Shown here piece by piece: positions 6,225 to 12,178 of a stretch of DNA of 12,178 nucleotides. Both the position numbers and the translations under genes were made by a program. The number at the start of each line of letters is the position of its first letter. Position 1 is the first letter of the stretch. The notes under the pieces were generated by a model. The model searched no databases, had not been told where the DNA came from, and was given only the letters and a program-made list of their open reading frames with translations. Source of the stretch: Aquificales bacterium (GTDB taxonomy: Bacteria > Aquificota > Aquificia > Aquificales > QOAS01); NCBI GenBank assembly GCA_027035985.1, contig JALVTI010000027.1:1-12178 (forward strand), given 5' to 3'.

Positions 6225-7667
6225 ATGGAAAAACTCCTCTTCGAACTCTCCAAAAGGGGTAAAAGAGCCGTTTCCCTCCCAAAGTGCGACGTTGAGGAGG
6301 TAAACCCCGAAGAGGTCATTCCCGAAGAATACCTCCGAGAGGATATCGACCTACCCGAAGTCTCCCAATTGGAGGTGGTGAGGCACTTTACCCGCCTATC
6401 GCAGTTAAACTATTCGGTCGACACCAACTTCTACCCCCTCGGGTCTTGCACCATGAAATACAACCCGAGGGTGAACGAAACGGTCGCATCCCTTGAGGGT
6501 TTTGCGAATATCCACCCCCTCCAAGAGGAGGAAACGGTTCAGGGTATCCTCGAGGCGGCATATCTCCTAAAGGAATACCTCAAGGAGCTCGGAGGTTTTG
6601 CCGATGTGTCCCTCCAACCGGCGGCGGGTGCCCACGGCGAGCTTACCGGTCTTCTATTAATAGCCGCCTACCACAGGGATAGGGGCAACACCCAAAAGGA
6701 TACCGTCCTCATACCCGACAGCGCCCACGGGACGAACCCCGCCTCCGCCGCGATAGCCGGCTTTAAGGTTAGGACTGTAAAGAGCGACAAAAACGGGGAA
6801 CTCGATTGGGAAGACTTTAAAAAGAAGTTGGACGACCGCGTAGCGGCTCTAATGATTACCAACCCCAACACCCTCGGGATATTCGAAAGGCGCATTAAGG
6901 ATATGGCGGACGCCCTCCACGAGCGGGACGCGCTTCTGTATATGGATGGCGCAAACTTCAACGCCCTCGTGGGTAGGATGCGCCCCGGCGATTGGGGGGT
7001 GGATGTGATGCACTTCAACCTCCACAAGACCTTTTCCACACCCCACGGGGGCGGGGGTCCCGGAAGCGGTCCCGTCGGCGTGAGCGAAAGGCTAAAGCCC
7101 TATCTACCCGTTCCCCAGGTGGAGTTCGACGGGGAGAGATACTACCTCAATTGGGATATACCCAAATCGGTCGGGAAACTCCTCGCCTTCTACGGACACG
7201 TGGCGGTATGGGTAAGGGCGCTCGCCTACATACTCGCCTACGGAAGGGAGATTTACAGGGTAGCCGACCACGCGATTTTAAACGCCCGTTATCTCCGCAA
7301 GAAACTCGAAGGTCTCTTTAACGACCCCTACAAACACGTCCCCTGTATGCACGAATTTGTCCTTTCGGCTACAAACCTCAAAAAATACGGCGTCAAAGCC
7401 CTCGACGTGGCTAAGAGAATGCTCGACTTCGGCGTCCACCCGCCGACGATGTATTTCCCCCTAATAGTCCCCGAAGCTCTCATGATAGAGCCGACCGAAA
7501 CGGAGGAGAAGGAAACCCTCGACCGGTTCGCCGAAATATGCAAAACCATAGTGGAGGAGGCAAAAACCGACCCCCAAAAGGTGAAAAACGCACCCTATAC
7601 CACCCCCGTGAGGAGGATAAAAGAAGCCGAAGCCAACAGAAAACCCATTTTGAGGTTTCCCAAATAA
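6225..7667 (+). CDS. gcvPB: Glycine dehydrogenase (decarboxylating) subunit 2, P-protein beta chain
   Basis: A 480-residue PLP enzyme that forms the catalytic half of the split P-protein of the glycine cleavage system. It decarboxylates glycine and passes aminomethyl to the lipoyl H-protein. The cofactor lysine is K268 in NLHKTFSTPHGGGGPGSGP (265-283). Other family motifs are PLGSCTMKYNP (71-81), PAAGAHGE (132-139), DSAHGTNPASA (166-176), TNPNTLG (212-218) and DGANFNA (241-247). The length fits GcvPB, not the roughly 950-residue fused GcvP. The partner gcvPA and the genes gcvT, gcvH and lpd are not here. No Shine-Dalgarno is seen before the ATG (CCCCTTTATG). The gene ends convergent with cas6, separated by a 175 nt gap. 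Confidence 0.96.
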   Translation: MEKLLFELSKRGKRAVSLPKCDVEEVNPEEVIPEEYLREDIDLPEVSQLEVVRHFTRLSQLNYSVDTNFYPLGSCTMKYNPRVNETVASLEGFANIHPLQEEETVQGILEAAYLLKEYLKELGGFADVSLQPAAGAHGELTGLLLIAAYHRDRGNTQKDTVLIPDSAHGTNPASAAIAGFKVRTVKSDKNGELDWEDFKKKLDDRVAALMITNPNTLGIFERRIKDMADALHERDALLYMDGANFNALVGRMRPGDWGVDVMHFNLHKTFSTPHGGGGPGSGPVGVSERLKPYLPVPQVEFDGERYYLNWDIPKSVGKLLAFYGHVAVWVRALAYILAYGREIYRVADHAILNARYLRKKLEGLFNDPYKHVPCMHEFVLSATNLKKYGVKALDVAKRMLDFGVHPPTMYFPLIVPEALMIEPTETEEKETLDRFAEICKTIVEEAKTDPQKVKNAPYTTPVRRIKEAEANRKPILRFPK

Positions 7668-7730
7668 TTCCCTCCCCTTTAAGGTCTTTTCTTTTTCTAA
7701 ACCCTCACCCGTTCCAAAATTGACACTCAA

Positions 7731-7750
7731 CCCGTTAAAGCGGGATTTTC
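7731..7750 (+). terminator. Weak candidate terminator after gcvPB
   Basis: CCCG-TTAAAG-CGGG followed by ATTTTC, about 64 nt after the gcvPB stop. The stem has only 4 GC pairs, so it is marginal. The rest of 7668-7842 is T-rich pyrimidine sequence plus a second hairpin, CTCAAAA (7774-7780) with TTTTGAG (7791-7797), which could act for the convergent cas6 transcript but lacks a following U-tract. No gene or repeat array is seen in this gap. Confidence 0.3.
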
Positions 7751-7842
7751 TTCTCCAACCCCTAAAAGTTTTTCTCAAAAAACCGACACCTTTTGAGGAA
7801 AACAAAAGAAAAACAGACTTCTATAGGGAAAAGGCGAGTTTT

Positions 7843-8610
7843 TTATCCCTCGAGTGGTTTGGCAAGAACCTTTCCCAAACCCATGGTGGTCTTCCTGCCT
7901 ACACCGCTCCAATTGGAGAAGTTTAGCAATATGGAAAACCACCTCTTGGCTTTCCTATCCCTCACCAACGAGAGGTTAAAAACCGCGAAACCCCTAAAGG
8001 CGGTCAGCTTCCCGCCGTTTGAAAACTCCACCCGTTGGGACTTCAAGGAAAAGGAGGAAACCTTTACGAGGTTGTAAAAGGGTCTTAGGTCTATCCCTAC
8101 CGGTGTGGGGGAAAAGGCGTTCCACCTTTTTACGAGACCCTTAAACACCAACTCCGGAAGGGGAAAGGGTAGGTCTATATCGTTCCTCCTAAAGGTGGTC
8201 GGACTCAAAAACCTAACCAACCACCTTTGGGTTTCGGGTGTATCTTCTTTCAAACTTTGGTAGGTGGCGATATATTTCTCCCCAACGGGGAGTATGGAAA
8301 AATCGGTTATTCCCACCTTTCCCAAAAAGAGGTCTTCCTTATCCCCCAAAATTATCCCCGATAGGGGTTTGGATAAAAGTTTTTCCTCCAAGAGGTTGAT
8401 TTCGAGGTGCAAAACCTCCGTAGGTTTCTCCCCAAACATCTCCCCACAGCTTAGGGAGTAGGGTTTAACGTTCCCATAACGGGTGTGAAACTCCTCCGCA
8501 AGCTCCCCGCCGAGGAGTTTGAAAAAAAGCCCGTGGAGGGTATCCGGTTTTATCTCCCTCCCTCTTAGGGGTTTTTCCAATCTCAAGCGCAAAACCACTC
8601 TTGAGGGCAT
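7843..8610 (-). CDS. cas6: CRISPR-associated endoribonuclease Cas6, solitary
   Basis: A 255-residue RAMP protein that would cut CRISPR precursor RNA within the repeats. The N-terminal half has TLHGLFFKLLG (24-34), with His26 a possible catalytic residue, and EEFHTRYGNVKPYSLS (39-54), typical of Cas6. The C-terminal half carries FLSPTTFRR (134-142), LPFPLPELVFKGL (147-159), and the glycine-rich RNA-binding loop GVGRKTTMGLG (236-246) near the end, the hallmark of the family. Length is normal. No other cas gene and no repeat array lie in the window, so it must serve arrays elsewhere or have been separated from its locus. It follows the arsC-like gene by 14 nt, with GGGA just before its ATG, suggesting co-transcription. 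Subtype cannot be inferred. Confidence 0.88.
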   Translation of the reverse strand: MPSRVVLRLRLEKPLRGREIKPDTLHGLFFKLLGGELAEEFHTRYGNVKPYSLSCGEMFGEKPTEVLHLEINLLEEKLLSKPLSGIILGDKEDLFLGKVGITDFSILPVGEKYIATYQSLKEDTPETQRWLVRFLSPTTFRRNDIDLPFPLPELVFKGLVKRWNAFSPTPVGIDLRPFYNLVKVSSFSLKSQRVEFSNGGKLTAFRGFAVFNLSLVRDRKAKRWFSILLNFSNWSGVGRKTTMGLGKVLAKPLEG

Positions 8611-8624
8611 TTTTATTTCCCACT

Positions 8625-9056
8625 TTAGGCGGGGTGTTTGTTTTTCAGCCCCTCTAAAAGGGTTAAGACCTTCTCCTCAATCCTTTTAAAGGTCTCCTCA
8701 AAAGCCACCTTTTGGGTTTGGTAATCCCCCTCCACCTTTGCGGGGTCGGGCAAAGCCCAAGATCCCACTTTTGCATCGGGGATATAAGGGCATTCCTCCT
8801 CCTCGCAGAGGACAAAGACCAAATCGAGTTCCCGCAAAGGGATTTCGTTTAAATGTTTAGACCTCAAGTTGGAGGTGTCTATTCCTTTTTCCTCTAGAAC
8901 TTCTAAAGCCAAAGGGTGAACGTATCCGCTCGGCTTGGAACCCGCCGAATAGAATTTAATCCCCTCCAAACCGAGACGCTTGGCGTGGTGGCGCGCCAGC
9001 GCTTCGGCAATCTGACTGCGTGCTGAATTTCCCACGCAGATAAAGGCGATTTTCAT
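8625..9056 (-). CDS. arsC: ArsC-type arsenate reductase of the low-molecular-weight phosphatase fold
   Basis: A 143-residue protein with the phosphate/arsenate loop CVGNSARSQIAEA (7-19: nucleophile Cys7, Arg13, Ser14) and the acid motif ALPDPA with D104. Two further cysteines, C84 and C89 (LCEEEECPYIP), sit where the thioredoxin-coupled reductase of plasmid pI258 has C82 and C89. A three-cysteine relay reducing arsenate to arsenite is therefore plausible. The spacing between the last two is shorter (4 residues rather than 6), so redox coupling is not assured, and plain protein tyrosine phosphatase activity is the alternative. No arsR, arsB or acr3 gene is adjacent. It is upstream of cas6 in the same orientation and divergent from holB. 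No Shine-Dalgarno is seen; AGACTTA precedes the ATG. Confidence 0.85.
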   Translation of the reverse strand: MKIAFICVGNSARSQIAEALARHHAKRLGLEGIKFYSAGSKPSGYVHPLALEVLEEKGIDTSNLRSKHLNEIPLRELDLVFVLCEEEECPYIPDAKVGSWALPDPAKVEGDYQTQKVAFEETFKRIEEKVLTLLEGLKNKHPA

Positions 9057-9079
9057 TAAGTCTCTATTAAAGGTATAAG

Positions 9080-9096
9080 CCCGCGCTTCGCGCGGG
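9080..9096. other. Perfect GC-rich hairpin in the divergent arsC/holB gap
   Basis: CCCGCGC-TTC-GCGCGGG forms a perfect 7 bp stem (or 6 bp with a CTTCG loop). It is followed on the plus strand by GG and the T-rich stretch TTTAATTTAATTT. It looks like an intrinsic terminator pointing at holB, yet no gene on the plus strand ends before it; gcvPB ended 1.4 kb upstream. It also overlaps where the -35 elements of arsC and holB would be. Attenuator, operator and mobile palindrome remnant are all possible. Confidence 0.5.
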
Positions 9097-9115
9097 GGTT
9101 TAATTTAATTTGGGT

Positions 9116-10093
9116 ATGCTGACGGTCGGACATGGGAGGCAAAAGCGCTTCCTCGAAAAATCCCACCTACAGGGAAGAGTCGCCTCCGCCTACGCCTTCA
9201 TAGGGCGGGAGGGGATAGGGAAGAAGCTCCTCGCCCTCGAATTCGCCCGCGGACTTCTATGCAAAAACTACCAACCCTTTGGGTGTGGGGAGTGTAAAAG
9301 TTGCCGTTTGGTGGATAACTTTATAAAGTCCCTCCGCGAGGGGGAGACCGATAAATTCGCCTACCACACCACCGACGAGGGGGGAAAAAAGCACTTTGCC
9401 TTCCTCATAGGGGAACACCCCGACCTAATACTCGTTCCACCCGACGGAAACCAGATAAAGATAGACCAAATTAGGGAACTCCAGGAGTATGTCGCCCTAA
9501 AACCCACGGGGAGGCATAAGGTTGTAATAATCGACGACGCGGGGAAGATGAACCCCCAAGCCCAAAACGCGCTACTCAAAACCCTCGAAGAACCTCCACC
9601 CGGAGTGGTCTTTATCCTAATAGCCACCAATAGGGGCGAACTCCTCCCGACCATCCTCTCGAGGTGTCAAATTATTGAATTCCAACCCCTAAAGGGGGAA
9701 GAGGTCGAAGAGGTTCTCACCTCGGTGGGTAGGGATATACCCCAAACCCTCCGAGAGTTGGCGAAATCGAAGGGGAGTCTAGCGGTGCTAAGGCTTACCG
9801 AGGAGGGGGAGGCGGTTGGCGAAATGCTGGCACTCCTCGGCGACCCGAAGACGCTCACCTATGGGGAAATAATCGACCTCTCGGAGGAGTTTGAAAAACT
9901 CCCCACCGAGGGGAGGGAAACCTTCCTAAACCTCCTAGAGGAACTTCTGACAGACAAACTCCTAAGGGGTGAGATAGATACGAAAACCTTCGAGAGTGCG
10001 AGCCGCTATATCTCCGAAACCAAAAGGGGTCTAAAGAGGGGAATAAAACCCAAATTGGCGATGGAGAATATCCTCCTGACCCTAAAGGGTTAG
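9116..10093 (+). CDS. holB: DNA polymerase III subunit delta prime
   Basis: Clamp-loader subunit of the AAA+ fold that, with delta and DnaX, loads the sliding clamp. From the ATG at 9116 the protein has 325 residues. A TTG at 9110 would add two residues, but the ATG fits family N termini better. Visible: a P-loop-like GREGIGKK (30-37) without the usual Ser/Thr, a zinc module with C49, C57, C60 and C63, HPDLILVPPDG (101-111), VVIIDDAGKM (136-145), NALLKTLEEPP (151-161), and an SRC motif (182-184). These are standard for delta prime, which does not hydrolyse ATP. About 35 extra polar residues separate the zinc module from HPD. The gene is convergent with the Toprim gene; their stop codons overlap. 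Confidence 0.93.
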   Translation: MLTVGHGRQKRFLEKSHLQGRVASAYAFIGREGIGKKLLALEFARGLLCKNYQPFGCGECKSCRLVDNFIKSLREGETDKFAYHTTDEGGKKHFAFLIGEHPDLILVPPDGNQIKIDQIRELQEYVALKPTGRHKVVIIDDAGKMNPQAQNALLKTLEEPPPGVVFILIATNRGELLPTILSRCQIIEFQPLKGEEVEEVLTSVGRDIPQTLRELAKSKGSLAVLRLTEEGEAVGEMLALLGDPKTLTYGEIIDLSEEFEKLPTEGRETFLNLLEELLTDKLLRGEIDTKTFESASRYISETKRGLKRGIKPKLAMENILLTLKG

Positions 10094-10452
10094 CCGCCGA
10101 AAATCACCTCCCCCAAATGTTCCACCTCCTCAACTCCCAACCGCCTAAGGTATTCCCTAAAGCTCCCGTCCACCTCTATGTTGTATCTCCTTAAGACCTC
10201 CGAGAGTTTCCTAAAAATCTTCTCCCCCTGCTTGTCGACATCGGTAAGGAGAACAACCTTTTCTGTTTCGGGAGGAAGCTCCTCGACGAGGTCAAAGTAA
10301 TTCTTTCCCGACAGGGTGTAGATATTTTTTATCCCAAACCTCTTTAGGACAAAAAAGTCCCTCCTACCCTCCACGAGGACGGGGTATTTCTCCGAAACCT
10401 CCCTTAGGCGGGTGATAAATTCGTTAAAAATCTCCCTTTGGGGGTTCTCCAT
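10090..10452 (-). CDS. Small Toprim-domain protein resembling the archaeal UPF0292 family
   Basis: A 120-residue protein that is essentially one Toprim domain. The conserved glutamate is E28 in VLVEGRRDFFVLKRFG (25-40), and the DxD pair is D71/D73 in VLLTDVDKQG (67-76). These would bind Mg2+ for phosphotransfer or nucleic-acid cleavage. The C-terminal part, REYLRRLGVEEVEHL (99-113), resembles the small Toprim proteins annotated UPF0292 in archaea; bacterial RNase M5 is another small Toprim relative. No DnaG zinc or helicase-binding domain is present. AGGAGGG lies 13 nt before the ATG, a long spacing, and no alternative in-frame start is closer. Its TAA overlaps the holB TAG tail to tail in TTAG. 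The biochemical role is not known to me. Confidence 0.8.
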   Translation of the reverse strand: MENPQREIFNEFITRLREVSEKYPVLVEGRRDFFVLKRFGIKNIYTLSGKNYFDLVEELPPETEKVVLLTDVDKQGEKIFRKLSEVLRRYNIEVDGSFREYLRRLGVEEVEHLGEVIFGG

Positions 10453-10554
10453 ACCGAAAAATTTACCCTCCTAAGGTATTCCTACGGGAGATTAAACCTT
10501 TTAGGTGAAACATTATTAAAACTCTCACGGCGGGAAATAATTAAAAACCTTCTA

Positions 10555-11544
10555 ATGGAGGTAAAGGCTTTTATTTGGTCTCCCGGAGAGTTGAAAGTTT
10601 TAAACCAGCTAAAGCTTCCCCTTAAGGAGGAATGGTTATCCCTTAAAAGTTATAAAGAGGTTGCAAAGGCTATAAAGGATATGGTCGTTCGGGGTGCCCC
10701 CGCAATAGGTTGCGTCGCCGCCTACGGTTTTACCCTCGGTGTGAAGTATGAAGAGGAAGACCCCAAACTGGTTTATGAAACCTTGAAAAATACCCGACCC
10801 ACAGCGGTTAACCTATTTTGGGCTTTGGATAGAATGATGAAAGCCCTTCGGGAAGGAAGGGATATAGAGGAAGAGGCTAAGAGGATAGAGCTCGAGGATT
10901 ACGAAACCAACAAAAAAATAGGGGAATACGGCGCAACACTTATCCCCGCAGGGGCTAAAATTCTAACCCACTGTAATACCGGCGCATTGGCTACCGCCGG
11001 TTGGGGAACCGCTTTAGGAATTATCAGAAGCGCCCACTACGGGGGAAAGAATATATTTGTTTGGGTTGACGAAACCCGCCCCTACTTGCAGGGTGCGAGG
11101 CTCACGGCGTGGGAGTTATTAAAAGAGGGTATTCCCCACCGAATAATAACCGACAACACTGCGGGTTTTTTAATGCAAAAAGGAAAAGTTGACGCAATTG
11201 TGGTGGGTGCCGACCGCATTACCTTAAGGGGAGATGTGGCAAACAAGATAGGCACTTATTCCCTCGCTGTATTGGCAAAGTATCACGATATCCCCTTTTA
11301 TGTAGCCGCCCCCACATCATCGTTCGACCCCAAATTGGAGAGGGGAGAGGATATTCCTATAGAGGAGAGGTCGGCTGAAGAGGTTAAAAATTGCTTTGGG
11401 TGTAAAATTGCACCCGAAGGTAGCGACGCGTTGCATTTGGGTTTCGATATAACCCCTGCGGATTTGATAACCGCAATAATAACCGAAAAGGGAATTATAG
11501 AAAATCCAACTTCCGAAAAGGTTAAAAAAATCTTAGACCTCTAA
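10555..11544 (+). CDS. mtnA: Methylthioribose-1-phosphate isomerase MtnA
   Basis: Converts 5-methylthioribose-1-phosphate to the ribulose form in methionine salvage; related to eIF2B subunits. From the ATG at 10555 it has 329 residues. The frame stays open upstream to 10438, but those 39 residues match nothing in the family and would overlap the Toprim start, while MEVKAFIWSPG is a normal MtnA beginning. Visible: RGAPAIG (46-52), NTRPTAVNLFWA (79-90), THCNTGALATAGWGT (138-152) with catalytic Cys140, VDETRPYLQGARLTAWEL (171-188), and VVGADRI (216-222) with catalytic Asp220. Arg225 replaces the Asn usual before GDVANKIGTY. No Shine-Dalgarno is seen (AACCTTCTAATG). The other salvage genes are not in the window. 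Confidence 0.93.
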   Translation: MEVKAFIWSPGELKVLNQLKLPLKEEWLSLKSYKEVAKAIKDMVVRGAPAIGCVAAYGFTLGVKYEEEDPKLVYETLKNTRPTAVNLFWALDRMMKALREGRDIEEEAKRIELEDYETNKKIGEYGATLIPAGAKILTHCNTGALATAGWGTALGIIRSAHYGGKNIFVWVDETRPYLQGARLTAWELLKEGIPHRIITDNTAGFLMQKGKVDAIVVGADRITLRGDVANKIGTYSLAVLAKYHDIPFYVAAPTSSFDPKLERGEDIPIEERSAEEVKNCFGCKIAPEGSDALHLGFDITPADLITAIITEKGIIENPTSEKVKKILDL

Positions 11545-11550
11545 AAGGAA

Positions 11551-11562
11551 AGAGAAATCTCT
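11551..11562. terminator. Small hairpin between convergent mtnA and plsY
   Basis: AGAG-AAAT-CTCT in the 18 nt gap between the two stop codons, flanked by AAAGG and CCTTT, which could extend the pairing imperfectly. It might serve as a bidirectional terminator, but it is AT-rich and has no clear U-tract, so the call is weak. Confidence 0.25.
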
Positions 11563-12138
11563 TCAAACCTTTAGTTCCCTACCTTCCATTAACCTTCCCA
11601 AGTTGGACTTATGTTTTACCAAAATGAGGACTGCGGTTATGGTAACCAAAAACTTTATAGGGAAGGGATAATTTAAAACCCCAACGAGGAATATGGAAAA
11701 GAGGGCGGCTACTATGGAACCCAAAGATACATAACCGCTCCTTTTGAAGGTAAGGAACCAAACGGCGAGAACTATGAAACCTAAAAGGGGCGAAATTCCA
11801 AATAAAACACCGCTTGCGGTGGCAACACCCTTTCCACCTCTAAAACCTAAAAATGGGGAGAACATATGTCCCAAAACCGCCGCCAAGCCGACCAAAGCGG
11901 TAATCCAGCTGTCGATACCAAAGAGTTTTGCGGCTAAAAAGGTGGGGATAAAACCTTTAAGAAAATCGAGGATATAAACTATAACTCCGTACTTTTTGCC
12001 CAATACCCTCGCCACATTGGTGGCGCCCACGTTTCCGCTGCCGTGCCTTCTAATATCTACCCCTTTTAACAAACCCAATAGATAACCAAAGGGAATAGAA
12101 CCGAGAAAAAAACTGATTAAAATAAGCAAAACTTCCAT
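11563..12138 (-). CDS. plsY: Acyl-phosphate:glycerol-3-phosphate acyltransferase PlsY
   Basis: Integral membrane enzyme that acylates glycerol-3-phosphate from acyl-phosphate, the first committed step of phospholipid synthesis in the PlsX/PlsY pathway. Its 191 residues are of usual length, with hydrophobic segments near 3-25, 52-72, 77-97, 107-130 and 138-174. The three conserved cytoplasmic motifs are present: SGNVGATNVAR (34-44), GFRGGKGVATASG (98-110) and KHKSNLGRLMEG (175-186). The hydrophobic N terminus is the first membrane segment, not a cleaved signal. It is convergent with mtnA, 18 nt away. No ribosome binding site precedes the ATG (CTCTATTACTATG). Codon use is more AT-rich than in the central genes, as in mtnA and the thiF-like gene. 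Confidence 0.96.
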   Translation of the reverse strand: MEVLLILISFFLGSIPFGYLLGLLKGVDIRRHGSGNVGATNVARVLGKKYGVIVYILDFLKGFIPTFLAAKLFGIDSWITALVGLAAVLGHMFSPFLGFRGGKGVATASGVLFGISPLLGFIVLAVWFLTFKRSGYVSLGSIVAALFSIFLVGVLNYPFPIKFLVTITAVLILVKHKSNLGRLMEGRELKV

Positions 12139-12150
12139 AGTAATAGAGAA

Positions 12151-12163
12151 TTCTAAATTAGAA
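12151..12163. promoter_or_regulatory. Palindrome overlapping a possible plsY -10 element
   Basis: TTCTAAATTAGAA is a 6 bp perfect inverted repeat around one base, 13-25 nt upstream of the plsY ATG. On the minus strand it includes TAGAAT, a fair -10 match. It could be an operator over the plsY promoter, but it is short and AT-rich, and the upstream region is cut off by the window edge. Confidence 0.3.
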
Positions 12164-12178
12164 CTCGTAAGGGATAAT

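Noticed and set aside
7668..7842. CRISPR array next to cas6
   Set aside because: The gap downstream of cas6 and the whole window were read for regularly spaced 25-37 nt repeats. Only T-rich single-copy sequence and short hairpins are present.
10438..10554. N-terminal extension of mtnA to the first possible start in the open frame
   Set aside because: It would overlap the divergent Toprim start, has no family similarity, and displaces the normal MtnA N terminus at 10555.
1..12178. Mobile elements, tRNA or rRNA genes, attachment sites
   Set aside because: No transposase or integrase motifs, no terminal inverted repeats with target duplications, and no tRNA-like cloverleaf or CCA end were seen. 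Intergenic gaps are all under 180 nt.

Overview
The window reads as chromosomal DNA of a Gram-negative, probably thermophilic bacterium. The protein families are bacterial (trigger factor, PlsY, DNA polymerase III delta prime). GmhA and a family 9 glycosyltransferase point to a heptose-containing lipopolysaccharide, and FliN points to flagella. Proteins are rich in Lys and Glu, Arg is mostly AGG/AGA, and many genes lie 14 nt or less apart. An Aquificota-like lineage (for example Desulfurobacteriaceae) would fit, but that is inference from style, not a taxonomic match. All 14 recognised genes look intact. I found no rRNA, tRNA, transposon or CRISPR array.

Layout. (1) 9-3344, minus strand: a run transcribed khtT-like -> heptosyltransferase-like -> fliN -> gmhA -> thiF/moeB-like. 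It has 2 nt, ATGA-overlap and 4 nt junctions, then a 70 nt gap before thiF. A plausible sigma70-type promoter sits directly on the first start codon. (2) 3453-4790, plus: trigger factor, with the best ribosome binding site in the window. (3) 4803-5342, minus: gamma-carbonic-anhydrase-like protein, convergent with tig. (4) 5410-7667, plus: tatD then gcvPB. (5) 7843-9056, minus: arsC-type reductase then a solitary cas6. (6) 9116-10093, plus: holB; its stop codon overlaps that of a convergent small Toprim protein (10090-10452, minus). (7) 10555-11544, plus: mtnA, convergent with plsY (11563-12138, minus).

How the genes relate. GmhA makes the heptose phosphate that ends up, as ADP-heptose, as the donor for GT9 enzymes, so those two are functionally linked. 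FliN and the KhtT-like regulator in the same operon are not obviously related. HolB and the Toprim protein both suggest nucleic-acid metabolism. The remaining genes are single housekeeping functions: folding, glycine cleavage, methionine salvage, phospholipid synthesis.

Most worth a second look: the orphan KhtT-like protein, the lone Cas6 paired with ArsC, the small Toprim protein resembling an archaeal family, the GC-rich hairpin between arsC and holB, and the scarcity of Shine-Dalgarno sequences at operon-leading genes (suggesting leaderless mRNAs). I did not find a convincing new multi-gene system.
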